Counted from the first letter of the stretch, positions 1 through 11,764 are shown. The stretch: DNA of 64,000 bases from Astropecten irregularis (GCA_963971285.1 OZ020262.1:5923036-5987035), one strand, 5' to 3'. The notes: generated by a model not told the origin, from the letters alone. Numbers and translations are program-made.

Positions 1-1017
1 ATGGACACATTCCTATGCAATTCGCTTACTTATTGAAGTTGGGCGATTTTTCACTTGCTTCTGTGATGCGGTGCCCATTAAGTCTCCCCCCCAAAAAAAA
101 TTACGACAAAACGCCAGAACCGTATCTAATCACAATATTTACCTATGCAAAATCCATGCACCCCATCAGCGAGAAATATCACCGGGGCAGTACGCGCGAC
201 TTACCGGGTGCTCGACACTTTGGCGCCGAGAAAATATCACAATTTGCCCCGGTCTTCTCATCCTGGACAACACCGCCCAAAGATACCTCACTAAAATCCC
301 GTTCATCGATCTTTCCTTAAAATAAAGACGAAACCAAAAAAGATAATCTCATTACAAAAAAAAGAAGATGAGAAAATCCTCATATCTGCTTTTGTTTTAA
401 TGATTTGAGCCCGCCCAGCAGCCTTCTCATACCGAAGAAAAAAATCGTTATATGCATTATGTGTGCAGAGATTATAACCTATGGCGTAAGCTATTAGTAG
501 GGGGGAGTTCTCCAATCCTACGCGCCGTATAAATGAAGTTGCTAGCCCATCAGGGTTTGTGTCAGACTCCTAGGTCAAATCGTTACCGAGAAGTGTTTGT
601 TTCCTTTCGTTTTTTGTTGTTGTTTTTTTACACCGATCGCCCCAAATTAGATTAAAATATTGTGTGCGTGTGTAGCCGTGGATAAACAACCTATGTTTGC
701 GCGCATTTATGATTGTAAGATCTCTGTAACAATCGATTTGCTTAATATAAATCCACGCTATTTAGAATAAATAAATAAATTGGTTTGAATAGATCAATTA
801 AGCTTACTGGTATTGATCTTTCTGAATTTTTCTTTCAAATTACAACACAGAAAAAGAAATGTGTACACTACAATGTACCAGAAAGATGTGAAGCTTTTTT
901 TGCAATCTAAATCGGCCAACAAAAGCTGAGATACAAAGCAATTTTACCACTGATGATGACCAGAGCAGGCTAGTCGAAACGTTGAGACCTTACGAGAAGT
1001 GCGAACGAAATAAGAAT

Positions 1018-1153
1018 CTTTTGATTGTTCTTTGGATGTTGTACGCTGACCATTAAAATCAAATGAAATTTGTAACGGTGGTTTCTTTTATTTGGCAAGA
1101 CAGTTTTGTGCTAAGCACTTTTTTTTGTGCTTAGCAGTTCCACGAAATTGGCC
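1018..1153. repeat. Partial copy of the GGGGCAATTTCATA inverted-repeat element (family E)
   Basis: The sequence with a TTGTTCTTTGG start, a GCTGACCAT core and a TGCTTAGCA...GAAATTGGCCC end matches the right half of the fuller copy at 12580-12818. The left terminal repeat is missing, so this is a truncated copy. Confidence 0.6.
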
Positions 1154-2202
1154 CAGGTCGAAGGACGAACTGTATACGTCTTTAACTTTGGAGAGCCGAG
1201 CGGGCAAATTCGATTAGTACAAGAATATTGCTGCTTCGTGATTACCCTCTCTACCTGTGGGCTTTTTCCTTTTTCCTTCACCCTAATGTCACCGTCGTAT
1301 ATAACGACTTTGGCTAAATCTAGCATGAAAAATGGATTGGGCCCATCACCATGAAAACATTAGGATCTTTCTCTCTGGTGATATTTATGGAGTGAATGTT
1401 CCTTCTGGGGGCGGAGACGATTCGATAGAATGGAGGGGGGGGGGGGGGGTCTTAAAGGTGCTATGCTTTGGTAAAATTAATTTGACTAAGCTGGCATGTA
1501 CGTCACGGGAAGCTTGACTGGAGCTCCGATTCTTTCGCTGCAGAAAGTTTTGTGAAATTTCACCAAAAAATCGTATTATTCATTGTCACGTACAATCGAG
1601 AAATCATATGAACAACAATGAAAGAGTGCGAGGAATAGGCATAGCAACAAGCGTGCGGTGAAAACTCGATATTTTTTGTTCTTAAAATTTGGCTTGTAAC
1701 CTTATAACCCTTGGACCAGTTTTCGCCCAACGACTTAACCCCTTAAGCCTCGGATTCGCGGTCAGTTTTATCCCTTTTTTTGGCGGTGAAAGGACCGTGT
1801 TTTTATTGACACATCCCAGGCCGACCCCTCGTTCACCCGGCGCGTGCTGGGCCTTTGTTTAAAGATAACAGGTTCTTTGCTTGACTTGTAACTGTATGGT
1901 GGTCGTATTAATTTTATAATCTCTCTTTCTTTGGTTCATGCACTTGCCGTCGGCGCGCCCGGGGGAATCGGCACGCGACACGGCATGGGGCCAGCACGCG
2001 CGGCCCGGCGACCCGGCCCCGTGCCGGCCCCGGACACAGCTTATCGCTCTAAGGTTCAACAAGTAAATACTCCATTTTTCATAATCAAACAAGGCATACA
2101 GAAATTAACAAAGAAAGAAAAGATAATAGTTTAAATCGCAAAAAGATGTCCAAAATCAAGCTTCAGGTCTTTGAGTGTACCTACTTAACTGCAAATGTTT
2201 AG

Positions 2203-2507
2203 AGTTAGGAGGGCTAGCGTTTTGATCCTACCAGAATCTTTCTCAAAGACAAAAACATTTGCTTGTTTTATTTCAGTAAACATTTCACAATCTTTGTTAT
2301 AATATTCATGTGAACTTAAGAAACTTACTATAGTGGTTGTTCCAAAAAAAAATTGTATTTGTTTTCAAACACGAATGTTATCAATACAAGTAAAATAAAC
2401 TGCTGCAAACTGCTCATCAGCCAAAATGACCTGTAATATATCAAAATGCTTAGAGTTTGGAGGGCCTGATGCGTTTCGATCCTAGCAGGATCTTTCTCAA
2501 AGGCTAA
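2203..2507. repeat. Two copies of the GATCCTAGCAGGATCTTT dispersed repeat (family H)
   Basis: A short copy at about 2203-2250 and a longer one at about 2380-2507 share a GAGTTAGGAGGGC start and the palindromic GATCCTAGCAGGATC core followed by TTTCTCAAAG. The longer copy also has the flank CTGCTGCAAACTGCTCATCAG. Related copies occur near 9436, 11185, 12175, 42545, 43518, 51395 and 57945. Confidence 0.7.
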
Positions 2508-3971
2508 ATGACGATTTTAAAAACATTTAAGTACGCAATTAATTAAACGATTGATGGGACAATACAATTATCATAGTTTTTATTTTTTAAGATTTCAATA
2601 AACAAATTTTGGAACTAAGAAAAAAAAAAATAATAACGAACGCCAGAACAAAATGAGGAATAATTAGGTCATATTGGCATCAATCTATTAAAAGCGATTA
2701 AATTTGACACTATCAATTTCCCCCAAAATGTTGCCCTGTCCATACGGATTAACATCTGGGGATGCTGTTTCCTTTTGTCCAAGGAGGACAAAAAATAATA
2801 AGTGTCGGTCAAAAGGCCAAATCAAATCCCAGGCTTTCGTCCTTGCGTCCGAATAAAAGAAACCCAAAACTAAACAATGTGGTCACTGGGATAATGACCG
2901 CAAAATATGATAAAGGTTTGGCCAAGGACCTCCCGCGGCCGGTGGGCCCAGGCTCGGTTATGGGTGGCAACTTTCAATTTGGGTTAGTCCCCCTATCCCC
3001 TCCGGGCAGTTAAGAGAGATAGAGAGAAGGAGATATATAAAAACAAAATTACCAAACAGCCAAGCAATAAAATACTAAAAATGCGGCTAATCGGTCTTGT
3101 TTAATTCAATCATGAGAGCGGTAGAGGGGAAAATATGCTAGAGACTAAGAAGGGGGAAAAGGCCGCAGAGATAACCGTTTATATTAGCCCCAGCGGGCTA
3201 TGGGCGATTCAATTGACTGAAACTGTAGCAATTTGTCCCGTCTCAATTTGGTTATCGGACGAAAACAAGAATTCCTGCCCGGCACGGCACGGCGCGGCAC
3301 CACCGTGCTCGCGGGATGGGGTCCGACCGTAAAGACCGGGCTCTTCCCCCGGCCTTGTCTCCGCAGGGCGGCGGCAGCTGAAACGCGTATAGCCGTATAA
3401 CCATCTTATACGCGCTCTGCGATTCCGCTCGCATTTTTTACAAAACAAACTCCACAGTCGCCACATTTTGTAATTTTGGTCAACACCGCTGCAATGGTGA
3501 CGTAATTCCCAGACTGACAAACAAACAAAGTCATTTTGTTGATTTTTCCCCTGGGACGGGGAAAATACAAAGAAAACAGCGAGCCGTGTCATTTTATTCA
3601 AGGTTTTGACCCCTACCCCGCAAGGCCAAAAACAAAACACACATTTTTATACCACCGACCACAACGAATTTTACACATTACAGAACGAATATTAATTGCC
3701 ACAAAAATTCTAGAAGCTACAAATAATAGAAGGACAATTGGCTCTTTCACACAAAATATAGTTTTTCTCTTTTGCTTGTTGAAAATTCTACCTCGACCAA
3801 ATTTTATGTTTAGGACAAACAGAATCTTGCAATTGTAAAAATTTTCTTTGGAGAAGAGAAATAGGGCTATACGGATACCAAAATGACGTCTTAATGTGGT
3901 GTGTTGCCCTGAACTATTATTGTGCCATTTTCCAAAGCTTTGAGGAAGATTATAGGGTTTAAATCATCACC

Positions 3972-4327
3972 ATTATTTCACAACTTGGCTATGAGAACAA
4001 TGAGTCATTGTCATTCATACAATTCCTCTATTGTCTTCCTTCATTATCTGATTCAGATCTATTATTTCACAACTTGACATTGAAAACAATTAATCATTGT
4101 TATTTATACAATTCTTCTATTGTCTTCCTTTATTATCTTATTCAGATCTATTATTTCACAACTTGACATTGAAAACAATAAGTCATTGTCATTCATACAA
4201 TTCATCTATTGTCGTCCTTTATTATCTGATTCAGATCCATTATTTCACAACTTGACTACGAAAACAATAAGTCATTGTTATTCATACAATGCTTCTGTTG
4301 TCTTTTTTTACAATTGCTCCAGACACT
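3972..4327. repeat. Tandem repeat, 89-bp unit, four copies
   Basis: The word ATTATTTCACAACTTG recurs at 3972, 4061, 4150 and 4239, an exact 89-bp spacing. Units are slightly diverged. Each carries a pyrimidine-rich run ending in TCAG or similar. The last unit merges into the polypyrimidine tract and CAG of the 3' splice site at 4322, so the array directly adjoins the nuclear receptor terminal exon. Confidence 0.85.
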
Positions 4328-4555
4328 GCCAAGACGCTTCGAGAGAAGAGCAAAGTGGAGTTCTTCCGTGACCAGGCCCAGGTGGTCCTAGCCCAGTACG
4401 AGAACGTGGTCCACCCGGAGAGTCCGGCCAGGTTCGGCAAGCTTCTTCTGACCATGCCCTCCCTGAAACGGGTGTCTGGAGACGACCTGGAAGAGCTGTT
4501 CTTCCGGAGGACGCTCGGTAACGTTCAGATCGACAAGATTCTGGAGCGGGTCTAA
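4323..4555 (+). CDS. Nuclear receptor, NR2-like: terminal coding exon (end of ligand-binding domain)
   Basis: After a CTTTTTTTACAATTGCTCCAG acceptor the exon reads 77 codons to TAA, starting with the last two bases of a split codon. Residues such as RFGKLLL, the MPSLKRVS stretch, EELFFRR and GNVQIDKIL are those of helices 9-12 in NR2 receptors (COUP-TF, TLX, PNR, RXR). The final QIDKILERV occupies the place of the AF-2 activation helix. NR2 proteins are ligand-regulated or orphan transcription factors that bind DNA through a two-zinc-finger domain, not seen here. The protein stops right after the AF-2 helix, as in TLX and PNR. Codon use is GC-richer than the surroundings, as expected for real coding sequence. 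The best subgroup guess is NR2E, but 77 residues do not decide it. Upstream exons lie outside the window or were not recognised. Confidence 0.85.
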
Positions 4556-4925
4556 ATAGAAGGGAGCGGATTGGAATGATCCTTGAGAGGGTCTAAATAG
4601 AGCAGAGCAGACGCCGCTGTACCCAACACGTCAGGTTGTGCCAAACTTAAAGACGGTCTTCTTCCCCGACGTCCATCAGTGTCATGAGCTCAATGAGGCT
4701 AGCAGAGCACCAGACTAGCTTCAGTTATGGGTTACGTATACACCTCTTCATCAGCTCAGTACTCCATGCCATCAACCTAGTGATGCTCACTGCTTCTTCC
4801 AAGAACCAGACTTTAAACGTCTTCGATTTCGTTGAAGATTTGTAGATCTAACTTAAGACAGTGTATCTGTCTTCGACTCACTTTTTAAATTGTATTCGAA
4901 ATTATACTAAATTATAAGATTGCCG

Positions 4926-5295
4926 TTAAAGGTATAATACATGATCGGTAAAGGTCACAGAAGAGCACTCACACTTTGTCTGATCTAGCATATACATGAA
5001 ATGATAAACCTGTGAAACTTTGAGCTCAGACAATCGGACATCGGAATCACAAGGAAATAGCAACAACCTGACTCAATTTTTCTTATAAAGCATAAAGATT
5101 GGTTTTGATCTTACCCTGAGATCAAAACTGTTTTCGGTCTTTGTTTTACTAAATTTCTGGATAAATACACAATTTCAGGCGGAAATAGTTTAACGGTATG
5201 TTTCTACCAGCACCATCTTCATACCCTGAAATTTATACGTCATATCTGTGAACATTTCTGTTTGGGTATGTTACCAATCCTGTACTGTACCTTAA
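4926..5295. mobile_element. MITE, family B (TTAA target, about 370 bp)
   Basis: It begins TTAAAGGTATAATACATG and ends CTGTACTGTACCTTAA. TTAA at both ends fits a TTAA target-site duplication, the signature of piggyBac-type cut-and-paste elements. The interior shares the CTGGATAAATACA and GGTATGTTTCTACCA blocks with family A. There is no ORF, so it is non-autonomous. Confidence 0.75.
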
Positions 5296-7637
5296 AACGT
5301 ATACGGTACCTAATTCTCCATTGAATTGGGAGGACGAATTCGTCCTAAAAATCAGAGTGAGTTTCGTTTTTCAGAATTTGGAGAGAACAGTGTACAAGTA
5401 CAGATTATCTTTAAGTCACTTTCATCGAATTGATGCAAATTTCGACTGCAGACTGCAAGCCGTGATTATTTTTCTTTTTGGCTGACGGGGAATTTTGGCG
5501 ACGAGAAGTTTAATGTCATTTCATGGCTTCCTTCATGTTTGTGGTGGAAATTCTGGTCATTCCTCCCAGCAATTTCTGTACGAAAAAGCCCTCTGTGAAG
5601 TTATTTCATTTTGTATACGTGCAGTCATTAAAATCCCCTGTGGCTGTTTGTTTCAGATGTAACCGACTGGAGATCAATACTAATCACGAGGGAGAAAAAG
5701 AGAAAAATAATTAGCTTTGGAGTGGGATTCATGCCCGTGTAGACTCTTCTCGTGCATAATGGCATTTTTGATATCTAGTTTATATTTTTTCTTCTTTTCG
5801 ATTCTTTTCGTTACGTTGATAGGAATGTTATACGGGAGCATAGAACTATCAAATTGCGTGCAATATTAATGCCATTTTGACAAACATGGCGGTGTACATA
5901 TACGACAAGAAGTGGACTTGTGTGAAGACTAAGGCCTTGTCTCAAGTCTCTGGCTTAGGTGCCAAATAATGATAACGCACAAGTAAATAGAAAACGGCTG
6001 CAGTAACAGACTAGAAACTGCCATATAGGACTGTGTGCTATCGCCAAGAGACTTGAGACAAAGTCTAGAAATGGATATCATTATTTATAAGAAATATAAT
6101 TATAATCCGTGTTTTTACCGAATCAGATGGGTGGAAAATGTCTTCGATGATACACTGATCAATACGATGCCTTTAATTAGTCAATTATAACTAAATAATT
6201 GGACTCAAGGACCAAACTATGATCCGTTTGTGTCTTTTCAGCGCCAATTTTAAATTGTAAGGGAAATCTGTCTATTTATTATTCTTCTTTTTTTCGACAT
6301 GTTTCCACCTTTCGGCAAAAACACGGATGGTACATCCACGCATGTGGTGTTAATTATATAATTTAAGATTGTAAAGATAGTGTACAAAAAGAGACGACTT
6401 TTCGGATGGAAAATGACACATGGAAACTGTTTCAAAGATAAAAATCTTAAAGATCTATGTTTAAGTTGATTTCTTTGGCTAGAAAACGTTAATTTAACGC
6501 TGCAACTCTCTGCGGGCTTTTTGTTAAAAAAGTAAATTATTTTTAGAGGATGCTTTTCTTAAAATTCATTTCGTTCATGGTTTTTAACAGTATTATTCTT
6601 CAAAGCAAAATATTTATTATTGTGTTTCAAAAGTTATTTCTATACTTCAAAGGCCCTTACAATTTTTCTGACTTAAAAAAGGACAAAGCAGTTTCGTTTT
6701 GCATAAAACTCATTTTTGCAAAACCCAAGCATCAGTATGGTGGCATAGGAGGGACATCGCACATCACAAATAATAAAACGCAGACAATTTGTTATGCGCA
6801 ATGTCTTTTCGTCGCCACCATACATCCGATTTATTCTTTTTCATAGTTTGATTTCAGAAACACTACCCTTTATACATTTCCTATACAATTTGGTTTTTGG
6901 GGTGAACAAATTAAATTTTGCACAAACATTGAATTTATCCAGACACCTGTTAACGTGCCAACGTTCATGCATACTATAACCCTTTTCAGTATAAGCAGAT
7001 ATTCAAAAATAATTTACCTAGTATATAAGCAAAAATCTCTATCTCTTTCAAATCATTTGGTCCCATGAATCTACAATTCCATTTTCAGGCAAATTAACTT
7101 TAAGCAGTTATTATTTAAATTATTATTAAATTATTTATATTATGTTTTCCATTTGTATATTTTGTTCATCATTTTGCCAAAAAATAATATTATTTCAGAT
7201 ATGAATTGTTATTATTGTGACATAGCGATTTCTTGCGTTTTTCGTTGTATTTTCATGTAAATAGACAACGAAAGATACTGTTTTCAGAGATTATTAAACA
7301 GAGACAGAAAAAAGAGAAATGAGAAAAAGTTATATTTGCTTCAGTTTTATGTCCGTGTGTTGTGTATGTGTCAACATGATATTGCACGAAGATATTATTG
7401 TATTATATACAAGAAATACGAGCAAGGATTTGCTTTTATAATTTCTTTTGTTCACATAGACAGATATTTGCACGTGGTTGGAGAACACGAAAACAAAGGG
7501 GAAAACAAAAGAGGTACCTAATAGAGCCCACCTACATGGCCTTTTGTTTTGTTTCATGACGGCGCCTCATCTTAGTTATGGTGCTTCATAAGACCTTATC
7601 TAAGTTATCATTTTTGAGTTGGTGCCTCATTAAGATC
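5296..7637. other. Gene-free AT-rich stretch with one small inverted-repeat element
   Basis: No exon was recognised. Around 5927-6068 a roughly 24-bp inverted repeat (TTGTCTCAAGTCTCT and its complement AGAGACTTGAGACAA) bounds about 140 bp and looks like a small MITE. The remainder is AT-rich DNA with only short spurious ORFs. Confidence 0.45.
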
Positions 7638-8245
7638 AGGGGCCAATTGCATAGAGCTGCTTAAGCACAACATTTGCTTAAAGGTTGTATCATACTATGG
7701 TAAGAGACCAAAACAGAAATGTTCACAGATTTACGTATAACTACGGTATGAAGATGGTGCTGGTAGAAACATGCTGTTAAAATGTTTCCGCCTGAAATGG
7801 TGTATTTATCCAGAAATTAGTAAAACAACGACTGAAAATCTTTTCGATCTTTTAAAAGATCAAAAATAAAAGAGATAACACTTAAGAAATACTGTGGCCG
7901 TTTTTCGCTGTTTTCTCAAAAAGTTGGCAACGTATGGGTCTGAAAGTTTCACAGATGACTGTTACTGTATCTGTCTTGATATTATTTTGTGCCCACGAAT
8001 CTGCATTTATTTGACAAAAACCAAAGTATGATACTACCTTTAAGCATGAAAAGTCTTCCTTGATCATACAGGATTACCAACCAAATTTCCATGTGATGTT
8101 TACTGCTTTTGACTTGTATTCGGCCATTGTTTGCTGAGCATAACATTCATAAGGAGTTAAGGCTGGCATACTGATGTTATTTACCAAGCTCTTTGGTGCT
8201 TAAGCAAACTCTGGTGCTTAAGCAGCTCTATATGAAATTGCCCCA
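7638..8245. mobile_element. Inverted-repeat element (family E), interrupted by a family A MITE
   Basis: The terminal repeats GAGCTGCTTAAGCAC (left) and GTGCTTAAGCAGCTC (right) bound the element, with GGGGC/GCCCC ends. A second MITE, flanked by TTAA at 7678-7681 and 8040-8043, sits inside the left arm, so family A transposed into an existing family E copy. Confidence 0.75.
7678..8043. mobile_element. MITE, family A (TTAA target), nested copy
   Basis: The ends are TTAAAGGTTGTATCATAC and GTATGATACTACCTTTAA, with TTAA on both sides. The interior carries the family blocks CTGGATAAATACACC-like, GATCTTTTAAAAGATC-like and TTTCACAGATGACTGTTAC. There is no coding capacity. Confidence 0.8.
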
Positions 8246-8990
8246 TAACAAATCTTCTCTTATGAAAGTCTTCTTTTGAAATATTCCTGGACATAATTAT
8301 CTAGCCATTTTCCCCAAGTTCCAAGGATCAGTCAAGATTTAAGATTTATCATTTTAAAGGATCTTCCTTTTTGGAGATAGGGAAAAGCGGGGCAAACGCA
8401 TACCGCACACTATGCTCTGTAAGCTGAAAAATACATCCACGACTTCAGCCATAGAAATCAACTGCAACACTGGACCGGCGTTGCGCATCATTAACACAGC
8501 ACTTCCAATTGAAGTATCATCATACTTACAGAAGGTGGCTGTTTTATAGAAATGTTTCACTCATTTGATTCAATTTCACTCAAAGAATTCATCACCATCC
8601 GTTTGGTAAATTGCATTCTTTACTTCGAAGTGACGCAAGCTATTATTAAAACGTGCGTGCACGGAGCAGGAATAAATTATGGTAAGGTCGCGAGAGGGCG
8701 CCATGTAAAACATCTTGACATTCAGCCGGGACAGTCTCAGAAAAGATTATTCGCGCACACAGAACGGATTTAATATCTTTGGAAGGGCTTTTATTCAATA
8801 AATATGAATTTTATTAGTCGTCATTGTGAGGAAAATCACATGTTGGCCTTCATATTTTTTAGACTCTAACACCAGCTGGAGCAAATGTTTACATTTTTGA
8901 AAACAAAAACAAATTATTTATGTGTATGATTGCATTTGCCGATTTGAATGAAATTATTACAACTTCATCATTGGACAGCATCATTATTGG

Positions 8991-9355
8991 TCAAAGGTAA
9001 TATCATACTTTGCTTTTTATCAAAGAAGTACAGATTCATGGGCAGAAATATCAAGACAGATACAGTAACAGTCATCTGTGAAAATTTCAGTCCCATACGG
9101 TGCCCAAGTTTTGAGAAAACAGTGAAAAACACTCACAGTATTTCTTAAGTCTTTTCTCTTTTTATTTTTTGATCTTTTAAAAGATCAAAAAGATTTTCGG
9201 TCGTTGTTTTACTAATTTCTGGATAAATACACCATTTCAGGCGGAAACATTTTAACGGTATGTTTCTACCACATTCATCTTCATACCCTGTAAGTTATAC
9301 GGAAATCTGTGAAATGTTCTGTTTGCATATGATACCAATCCTGTACTGTACCTTT
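8991..9355. mobile_element. Chimeric MITE: family A left end, family B right end
   Basis: The left terminus, AAAGGTAATATCATACTTTG, is family A. The right terminus, CCAATCCTGTACTGTACC, is family B. The middle holds the 16-bp perfect palindrome GATCTTTTAAAAGATC. This suggests recombination or gene conversion between the families within their shared core. Confidence 0.7.
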
Positions 9356-9435
9356 CAGGACATTAGCATTGGAGATGTCATTTTATGTCCTCTGATTTCC
9401 CAAGTCAGAATTATGTAGATTTATTCCATTCCAAA

Positions 9436-9555
9436 TCTAGGCTCTATCTTAGGAGGGGCTGGCGTTTGAGAAAGACCCTCGAGCATTTTACATATTTAGG
9501 GTCATTATTTTGGTTGATGGGCAGTTTTCCGCAGTTTATTACTTGTATTGAATCA
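9436..9555. repeat. Family H dispersed repeat, diverged
   Basis: The pieces TTAGGAGGGG, TTTGAGAAAGA and GGTTGATGGGCAGTTTTC match the family H pattern. The palindromic centre is mostly deleted. Confidence 0.5.
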
Positions 9556-9610
9556 AAATAAAACGAATACGTATCAAAAATGAAATGAAATGAAATATGT
9601 CGTATACAAT

Positions 9611-9966
9611 TTAAGGTACTATCATACTTTCATAGCATACCGAAACAGAAATCTTCACAGATTTACCTATAACTTACTGGGTAATACAGACAGTGATAAG
9701 AGAAACATACCGTTACATTTTTCTGCCTGAAATGCTGAATTTATCCAGAAAAGAGTAAAACCAATGACCAAAAGTATTTTTTATCTTTTAAAGATCAAAA
9801 ATAAAAGAGAAAAGACTTGAGAAATACTTTAGCCGTTTTCACTGTTTTCTCAAAAAGTGCGGCACCGTATGGTACTGAAATTGTCACAGATGACTGTTAC
9901 TGTATCTTCCTTGATATGTTTGCCCATGAATCTGTATTTCTTTGAAATACTTCTATGATATTACCT
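9611..9966. mobile_element. MITE, family A, degraded ends
   Basis: The left end is TTTAAGGTACTATCATAC and the right end is TATGATATTACCTTAG. Internal family blocks are present in the orientation opposite to the 18647 copy. Terminal TTAA motifs are mutated, suggesting an older insertion. Confidence 0.7.
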
Positions 9967-10199
9967 TAGTAAAGCAGAATAGAACGAAAACATATCGAAA
10001 ATTATATGAAATGAAATTGAAATGAAAAGCTAGTGTCGTATACAGTTTAATATCTCTTTACAGGCCTATTCAAGAGAAAATAATACTCTCAATTTTAGGG
10101 TTTTTTAAGAATTTAAAATACATCTATTTTGTGGTAAGAAGATCACGAATGATTGATTGTAATCTCTAGTCATCTATTCCCTTTCATCGCAGTGTGCGA

Positions 10200-10420
10200 A
10201 TTAACCCAGAAAAGCGATACCGTGTCCCGCTTTGCTTAGCCCGCAATCGATGAAGCGAGTGGGAATTTTGTCTCCGGGCACGGCTGTTAAGCAGCGGCGC
10301 GATCGGTGCCACGACGCCGTGATTTCGGCCGAGATGACCCCAGCGAGACGCCGAGTAAGCCGCGGTCGAAGACGACAGCATCCGACCCATGGTATACGAC
10401 CCAAACCACGGTTTAAAAAA
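10200..10420. other. CpG-rich unique segment of unknown nature
   Basis: This stretch is clearly richer in GC and CpG than its AT-rich surroundings and does not match any of the repeat families here. Overlapping short ORFs occur on both strands (up to 107 codons) but none has a recognisable domain or a convincing exon boundary. It could be regulatory DNA or an unrecognised exon. Confidence 0.3.
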
Positions 10421-10621
10421 CCACATCCAATTAACATGCATGACGAAAGACACTCCCCGATATGATTGTGCCGAATTAATTGTCGTTTGGTCGATTGCAT
10501 GTTTTCTTCACTTTTTGGCGCCAATTTTGATAATAGTAAGGAATATCAACTGGTTTAGGTAATCCTTGTGAATTGTAAAGGAATGCTGCGTGTAAAGTAA
10601 TATTTCACTCAAAAGAAAATG

Positions 10622-10836
10622 GTCCTTTTCACACGACGCTGAAAACCTCTCAATCATTGAGAAATTCTCTCATGGGTCTGGACCTCGGTCAAAATCTCTC
10701 AAGGATTCACCAGGGACGTCAGTCACTCTCAAGCATTGGTGTCCTTTCACACGATGACACTTTTGTAAAAACTTCGCAACCATGAGAGAATTTCTCGATG
10801 GTTGAGAGGTTTTTTTTTTAGCGTTGTGTGAAAAGG
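10622..10836. mobile_element. MITE with CTTTTCACACGACGCT ends
   Basis: The left arm has CCTTTTCACACGACGCT...AACCTCTCAA and GAGAAATTCTCTCATG. The right arm repeats these as the complement CATGAGAGAATTTCTC...TTGAGAGG...AGCGTTGTGTGAAAAGG. The arms of about 60 bp are interrupted and there is no ORF. It is a probable hAT- or Mutator-like non-autonomous element; the superfamily is not determined. Confidence 0.7.
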
Positions 10837-11184
10837 GTTTTAATTAGAGGAGAAACGGACCGCTTTTTGAGCATATGAATTTGAATTTGCGTGTTTTGTC
10901 CTTTTTGAAAACCGCTTGAAATAAGGCTAAACTAATTGCTGGCCACTTACCAAGAAGCGTTCTGCAACAAGACTACGTTTGGACAGAAGCCACGCCCCTC
11001 ATAGTAAAATGACGCTCAAAGTATATATACGCCGATTTTTTGCCCATTGCAGTGGTCTAAATAATCAACTCATTATCACCACTGATCAGTAATAATTAAA
11101 ACTGTGGCCCTTTTATAAAATAAAGTGTAAATTGTGGAGTTGGACAACGATTGAACAAAACATTGCAATTTCTCATAACATTTG

Positions 11185-11362
11185 TTGCAATACAAGTAAT
11201 AAACTGCTGCAAACTGCTCATCAGCCAAAATGTCCTGAAATATATCAAATGCTTGGAGTTAGGAGGGCCTGACGCGTTTCGATCCTAGCAGCATCTTTTC
11301 CGTTTGAGAAAGATCCTGCTATGATAGAAACGCGCCAGGCCCTCCTAACTCCAAACCAAAAA
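11185..11362. repeat. Family H repeat forming a long hairpin
   Basis: The arms GGAGTTAGGAGGGCCTGACG and its near-complement (GCCAGGCCCTCCTAACTCC) surround GATCCTAGCAGCATCTTT and AAAGATCCTGCTATGATA, with only a few bases between. The result is a foldback of roughly 45 bp per arm, preceded by CTGCTGCAAACTGCTCATCAG. Confidence 0.75.
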
Positions 11363-11764
11363 AATGTTGCAAGTTGATACGGTGCACAACATTTTGTTTC
11401 TAGACCACTCCGTGGCAAAACAGTCGATACTTCTCCTCACATGGAATAAAAGATGACAAATATTGTCCCTGATTCTGAAGTAAGATAACAGTTTTCATAA
11501 TGGGAATAGCATAAGACGGGGAACTTAGCCCAGAGCACTGGACAAGTATAAATACCCTTAAGCTATTGTGTGAAACAAAGCCATTGAAACAACATTGAAA
11601 TAAACCCCTCGTGTGAAAACAAAATCACAGATTTCTTGACAGTATGAAAATTTCAATTTTTTTACCAATGTAGTCTAATAAGACTGCATTGTCTACAGCA
11701 AAATAGTGCTGTATGCATCCACACCTAGCCTCTACGGGAATTGATCAACTTGTCTCACACTGAC

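Larger units (their letters stand above)
1..3950. other. Non-coding region upstream of the nuclear receptor exon
   Basis: No exon with recognisable homology was found on either strand. The stretch is AT-rich, with a G homopolymer near 1434-1449 and GC-rich patches at about 1930-2045, 2930-3010 and 3280-3440. Fragments of dispersed repeats lie at 948-990, 1018-1153, 2203-2250 and 2380-2507. It is probably intron or flank of the nuclear receptor gene whose last exon starts at 4323, but no upstream exon of that gene could be placed here. Confidence 0.5.

Noticed and set aside
3209-3640. 143-codon minus-strand ORF
   Set aside because: It is a low-complexity Cys/Arg-rich translation of GC-rich DNA with no homology recognised and no exon signals.
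3972-4327. CRISPR-like array
   Set aside because: Repeats are contiguous 89-bp tandem units without spacers, in a eukaryotic intron context.
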